Positions 44,247 to 47,296 of a stretch of 47,296 bases of DNA are shown in pieces. Below the pieces are notes generated by a model. The model had not been told where the DNA came from and did not search any database. It was given only the letters and a program-made list of their open reading frames with translations. Location of the stretch: NCBI RefSeq assembly GCF_030538495.1, contig NZ_JAUNTW010000014.1, positions 1-47,296 of the forward strand. Reading direction: 5' to 3'. Made by a program: the position numbers and the translations under genes. The number at the start of each line of letters is the position of its first letter. Positions within the stretch are counted from its first letter, which is position 1. This DNA comes from Paracoccus sp. (in: a-proteobacteria). GTDB taxonomy: Bacteria > Pseudomonadota > Alphaproteobacteria > Rhodobacterales > Rhodobacteraceae.

Positions 44247-44559
44247 ATCATTTTCCCCTGTTGGTTGAGCTGCAACCGTCGCGCGCATTGGGCGATTCGA
44301 CAAGGGGATTTGACATCGGGGCGGCAAATGGGCATTTTAAACCTGTCCGGCAGACAAGGCCGGATCGGGTTTGACAGCCTGTTCGATGTAGCCCTGACGA
44401 AGGGCGCATGGCATTTTGCCAGCGCCTTTTCCTATGGTCGGGCAGCGTGGGAGACCGAAAGGTCTGCCGCGTCGGCTACAGCGCGGTCTGTCAACCTGCG
44501 TCTGCCCGGCCACCAGATTGACAGCTGGTGTCAGGGCTTCACATTGAAGGACTGTAGCA
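44247..44559. other. Gap between moron and antirepressor
   Basis: It carries the promoters of the diverging moron and antirepressor genes. A rightward frame from ATG 44328 (MGILNLSGRQGRIGFDSLFD) is open through the antirepressor gene in another frame. It weakly recalls Ash/Icd-like phage frames upstream of regulators, but evidence is thin. The text GACAGCCTG/GACAGCTGG recurs at 44377 and 44519. Confidence 0.35.
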
Positions 44560-45156
44560 ATGACCGAACTGCAATTTCACGACACAACGCTGGCGATTAC
44601 CGACCTGTATGGGCAGGCTTGGTTAAGGGGGTCGCAAATTGCGACGGCCTTGGGTTACGCCAGCCCAGAGGTTCGCATCCGCGACCTTTACAACCGGCAC
44701 CGCGCCGAGTTCACCCCGGAAATGACCGCGCTGGTCAACCTGCCGACAGCGGGCGGGATGCAGGAAACCCGCATCTTCAGCCTGCGGGGCGCGCGCCTGC
44801 TCGCGATGCATGCCCGCACGGCCCGCGCAGCCGAGTTCCGGGCATGGGTGCTGGATCTGATCGAAGGGGCCAGCCGTCCCGTCAGCCCCGCCGCCGAATT
44901 GCTGGCCGCGCAGGCGGAAATCAACGCCCTGCGCGCGGAATTGCTGCGCCAGAACCGGCGTTGGGACCGGCTGCGGCAGATCATCGGGCTGGGCCTGACC
45001 CGCGCGGAAATCGCGGGCGCGCTGCGCATCAGTTCGGCCACGCTGACCCGCGATATTCGCGCCATGCGCAATCTGGGCCTGATCACGCCGCAGGCGCTGA
45101 CCGGCCACGGCCCGCGCCGCGACACCCGTCAGGTGGAGATGTTCGCCCATGTGTGA
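44560..45156 (+). CDS. BRO-N domain antirepressor-like protein
   Basis: The 198-residue product opens with a BRO-N fold (LRGSQIATALGYASPEVRIR, later RIFSLRGARLLAMHARTARA and AAEFRAWVLDLIEG). A coiled linker leads to a C-terminal helix-turn-helix (LGLTRAEIAGALRISSATLT). BRO-N proteins counteract phage repressors or regulate transcription. It lies across a 313-base gap from the early operon and starts a second rightward run. It overlaps the next small gene by eight bases. Confidence 0.85.
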   Translation: MTELQFHDTTLAITDLYGQAWLRGSQIATALGYASPEVRIRDLYNRHRAEFTPEMTALVNLPTAGGMQETRIFSLRGARLLAMHARTARAAEFRAWVLDLIEGASRPVSPAAELLAAQAEINALRAELLRQNRRWDRLRQIIGLGLTRAEIAGALRISSATLTRDIRAMRNLGLITPQALTGHGPRRDTRQVEMFAHV

Positions 45157-45313
45157 TCGCCCCATCGACCGGCTGGAAAACGCCACTGCATGTCTGCGCG
45201 CCGTCCGCGATCTGGTCGCAACCCCGCGCGACATCGACCCCAACCCGGATGATTTTTACAGCCTGCTGGACAGCATCATCCGCGAATTGTCCCGCGTCCG
45301 CGCCGACCTCTAG
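45149..45313 (+). CDS. Small phage protein
   Basis: A 54-codon frame starting MCDRPIDRLENATACLRAVR, with AGGTGGAG upstream inside the antirepressor gene. The helical C-terminus is FYSLLDSIIRELSRVRADL and the stop is TAG at 45311. Unidentified. Confidence 0.6.
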   Translation: MCDRPIDRLENATACLRAVRDLVATPRDIDPNPDDFYSLLDSIIRELSRVRADL

Positions 45314-45337
45314 CGCCACCATCGCAGGGGGCCGGTC

Positions 45338-45931
45338 ATGAGCGGCTGGCCCTTTGCCCATCTGACCCCGATGAAATACGGCGTCATTCTGGCCGACCCG
45401 CCATGGTCGTATCAGATGCGCAGCGTAAACGGTCACGACAAATCCCCCGAAGCGCATTATGCCACCATGTCGCACGATGATCTGTGCGCTTTGCCGGTCG
45501 GGCATCTGGCCGGGCCGGACTGCATGTTGTTTCTGTGGTCCACATGGCCGCATCTGCCGCAGGCGATGGCGCTGATGACCGCATGGGGGTTCACCTATGT
45601 CACCGGCGGATCATGGACCAAGCGCACCAAGGCTTGGAATGTCGCAATGGGGACCGGCTATGTGCTGCGATCCGCGACGGAGCCGTTTTTGCTGGGCAAG
45701 ATCGGTGCGCCCCGCGCCCGGTCCCGGTCCGTGCGGGGCCTGATCAACGCCCCGATCCCGGACCTGATCGAAGGGGTGCGGCGCGAACACAGCCGCAAGC
45801 CACCGGAAATGCGCGCCATGATCGACGATCTGTTCCCCGATGTCTGGGGCTGCGAATTATTTGCCCGTGAGCCGTGGCCCGGTCGCGACGTCTGGGGCAA
45901 TCAAACCGACCTGTTTTCAGAGGCATCATGA
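45338..45931 (+). CDS. MT-A70-family adenine-N6 DNA methyltransferase
   Basis: The 197-residue protein has DPPW at 20-23 within YGVILADPPWSYQ, the S-adenosylmethionine-pocket segments MLFLWSTWPHLPQAMALM and GTGYVLRSATEPFLLGKIG, and the late REHSRKPPEMRAMIDDLFPD, all diagnostic of MT-A70/IME4-like phage enzymes. It methylates adenine in DNA, which may protect phage DNA from restriction. Mu itself uses the Mom modification, so this is a functional replacement in an early-middle position. It overlaps the Mor-type gene by four bases. The methylated motif cannot be told. Confidence 0.92.
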   Translation: MSGWPFAHLTPMKYGVILADPPWSYQMRSVNGHDKSPEAHYATMSHDDLCALPVGHLAGPDCMLFLWSTWPHLPQAMALMTAWGFTYVTGGSWTKRTKAWNVAMGTGYVLRSATEPFLLGKIGAPRARSRSVRGLINAPIPDLIEGVRREHSRKPPEMRAMIDDLFPDVWGCELFAREPWPGRDVWGNQTDLFSEAS

Positions 45932-46290
45932 CCGATATTCCATCATCGCTTGAGGATGTGGCCGAAGCCTGCGGCACCCGCGCCGCGCTGGCGCTGCTTG
46001 CGCATTTCGAGGGGATCGACCTCTATTTCCCGCACAATCCCCGGCCCGATCACCCGATCTTGCAGGCGCTCGGCCCCGAAGACGGCCCGGCGGTCTGTCA
46101 TTATATGGCCGGCGAAACCGTCACCATTCCCAATCGCAGCCCGGCGAAACGCCGCGCGCGCATTCTGGCGCTGCACGAACAGGGATTGTCAACCGCCGCG
46201 ATTGCGCGAAAAATGAGCCAGACCCAACGCTGGGTGCGCGAGGTAATCCGGCGCGCGGGCGAAGACGATCAGGGGGATTTGTTCGGCTGA
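45928..46290 (+). CDS. Mor/C-like middle-late transcription activator
   Basis: The 120-residue protein has an N-terminal helical part containing GIDLYFPHNPRPDHPILQAL, a linker, and a C-terminal helix-turn-helix (ALHEQGLSTAAIARKMSQTQ, RWVREVIRRAG). This arrangement matches the Mor activator family, which turns on middle or late Mu promoters with host RNA polymerase. It starts at the overlap with the methyltransferase and is followed by an 81-base gap that would hold the promoter it controls. Confidence 0.84.
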   Translation: MTDIPSSLEDVAEACGTRAALALLAHFEGIDLYFPHNPRPDHPILQALGPEDGPAVCHYMAGETVTIPNRSPAKRRARILALHEQGLSTAAIARKMSQTQRWVREVIRRAGEDDQGDLFG

Positions 46291-46371
46291 TCTGTTGCCG
46301 GAACGTTCCGCCCGTCACCCACGGGCCATGATCGGGGACACCATTCGGGAACAACTTTGCCCGAGGCCCCC

Positions 46372-47296
46372 ATGACGATCACCCCCGAATTGCTGCGCCG
46401 CATCGCGCCGGTGCCTGCAACATCCGCCAAGGCCGCGCGTCAGCGCCGCATCACCGACGCCATCGCCCCCCATCTGTCGCGCCTGTTGCCCATGGCGAGC
46501 ATCGTCGGCCCGTTCCGTCTGGTGCATTTTCTGGCCCAAGCCGCCCATGAAACCGACAATTTCACCACGCTGGAAGAATATGCCAGCGGCGAAGCCTATG
46601 AAGGCCGCGCCAATCTGGGCAACAGTCAGCCGGGCGATGGTCGCCGCTTCAAGGGGCGCGGGATTTTCCAGACCACGGGGCGGCATAATTACCATGAGAC
46701 CGGCGAGGCGCTGAACGTCGATCTGATCGCCAATCCGGCCCGTCTGCTGGATCCCGAACTGGCCGTGCGCAGCGCGATTTATTACTGGAACAGCCGCACG
46801 ATGTCGCCGCTGGCCGATACCAATGACGTCGAAATCGTCACCCGGCGCATCAATGGCGGGCTGAACGGGCTGGATCACCGCAAGGCCCTGACGCGCGCCG
46901 CCGCGCGGGAAATGTTCGGCACCACGCTGGACCAGATGACCCTGCGCCTGCGCGCGCGCGGTGACGGTGTCCGCGCCCTGCAAACCGCGCTGAACGCGGT
47001 GCATTATTTCACGGGCGAGGTGGATGGGGCGTTCGGCCCGCGCACCGATGACGCCGTGCGCGCGTTTCAGCGCGACCACAGCCTGACCATCGACGGCATT
47101 GCCGGGGCCGTGACTTGGGCGCATCTGGCGGCGGCGGTCGCCGTAGGCGCGGTGCGCGCGGTCAGCCCGGATCGCGCGACGGCCAGCATCACCGATCTGG
47201 CCGCCAAGGGGTCGCGGATCGCGTCCAGTTCGATTCAGGGGGTCATCACCACACTGGCCGCATTGGTCAGCGCCCTGCCGCTGATCTTGGCCGATG
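46372..47296 (+). CDS. GH19-type endolysin with peptidoglycan-binding domain (3' end outside window)
   Basis: The frame from ATG 46372 is open to the right edge, giving 308 residues. Residues 40-170 are a glycoside hydrolase 19/chitinase-like lysozyme domain with the catalytic Glu60 (FLAQAAHETDNF), Glu68/69 (LEEYASG) and GRGIFQTTGRHNY. A peptidoglycan-binding_1 domain spans about 195-250 (DGVRALQTALNAV ... FGPRTDDAVRAFQ). A hydrophobic segment near 288-306 suggests a C-terminal membrane helix. It would degrade the wall at lysis. It follows the Mor-type gene, as in Mu where lysis genes head the late region. Confidence 0.9.
   Translation, partial: MTITPELLRRIAPVPATSAKAARQRRITDAIAPHLSRLLPMASIVGPFRLVHFLAQAAHETDNFTTLEEYASGEAYEGRANLGNSQPGDGRRFKGRGIFQTTGRHNYHETGEALNVDLIANPARLLDPELAVRSAIYYWNSRTMSPLADTNDVEIVTRRINGGLNGLDHRKALTRAAAREMFGTTLDQMTLRLRARGDGVRALQTALNAVHYFTGEVDGAFGPRTDDAVRAFQRDHSLTIDGIAGAVTWAHLAAAVAVGAVRAVSPDRATASITDLAAKGSRIASSSIQGVITTLAALVSALPLILAD

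Larger units (their letters stand above)
33956..47296. mobile_element. Mu-like transposable prophage, left portion (right end outside window)
   Basis: A MuA-type DDE transposase, MuB ATPase, Ner, S24 repressor, Gam, HU, GemA and a Mor-type activator occur in the order expected for Mu-like phages, followed by an endolysin at the window edge. Head and tail genes are not in view. The left boundary is inferred from a truncated gene, a TG dinucleotide and TGTCGCAA boxes. The early genes are fused by 1-8 base overlaps and are intact, so the element may be functional. It resembles phages of Rhodobacter such as RcapMu in type; identity to any named phage was not tested. Confidence 0.92.

Noticed and set aside
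43539..45341. 600-residue rightward frame across gemA, the moron and the antirepressor
   Set aside because: It crosses three better supported genes in other frames and has no coherent family signal; only its section from 44328 is kept as a weak observation.

Overview
This is a GC-rich stretch typical of an alphaproteobacterium, most likely a member of the Rhodobacteraceae. The signs are codon use with mostly G/C third positions, RTX and Hint-type exported proteins, a sulfonate-use operon and a Mu-like prophage of the kind common in that family. The assignment is inferred from style and gene content; there is no rRNA or other marker gene in the window, and I found no tRNA.

Layout. (1) 1-3760, minus: the N-terminal two thirds of a large RTX protein with seven PD40-type propeller repeats, a lipase-like domain and calcium-binding nonapeptides; it runs off the left edge. 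(2) 4400-9000, minus: a run of toxin-like and CRISPR-like genes, partly decayed: a wrecked Fic gene, an orphan Cas3 HD-nuclease fragment, an apparently intact HipBA pair and an apparently intact Phd/VapC pair. (3) 9321-14757, minus: an organosulfur operon (FMN reductase, two FMNH2-dependent monooxygenases, amidohydrolase, FAD oxidoreductase). (4) 16006-26512, minus: a tightly coupled three-gene operon of an SbcD/YhaO-like nuclease, an SbcC/YhaN-like ATPase and a 1,943-residue DUF4011 helicase carrying a transglutaminase-like segment, a Vsr/DUF559-type endonuclease and DUF3320. This is the best candidate for an undescribed antiviral or DNA-processing system. (5) 26791-29013: a decayed ParDE pair and an AT-richer HEPN (LA2681-like) ribonuclease candidate. 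(6) 29416-33980: a mosaic surface protein (DUF4347, 17 DUF285 repeats, Hint) bracketed by two imperfect ~200-bp direct repeats and by gene remnants.

(7) 33956 to the right edge: the left two thirds or so of a Mu-like transposable prophage. It starts in a truncated gene, then has a left end with TGTCGCAA boxes, a leftward S24-family repressor, and a rightward early operon (Ner, small proteins, MuA-type transposase, MuB ATPase, DNA-binding proteins, Gam, an HD-domain protein, HU, GemA). A reverse-oriented secreted-protein moron follows, then a BRO-type antirepressor, an MT-A70 adenine methyltransferase, a Mor-type activator and a GH19 endolysin cut by the window edge. Early genes overlap by 1-8 bases, indicating one polycistronic unit.

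Together, regions 2, 4, 5 and 6 look like an accessory or defence island beside a prophage, with a metabolic operon embedded. Functions are family-level inferences from motifs; nothing was searched or computed.
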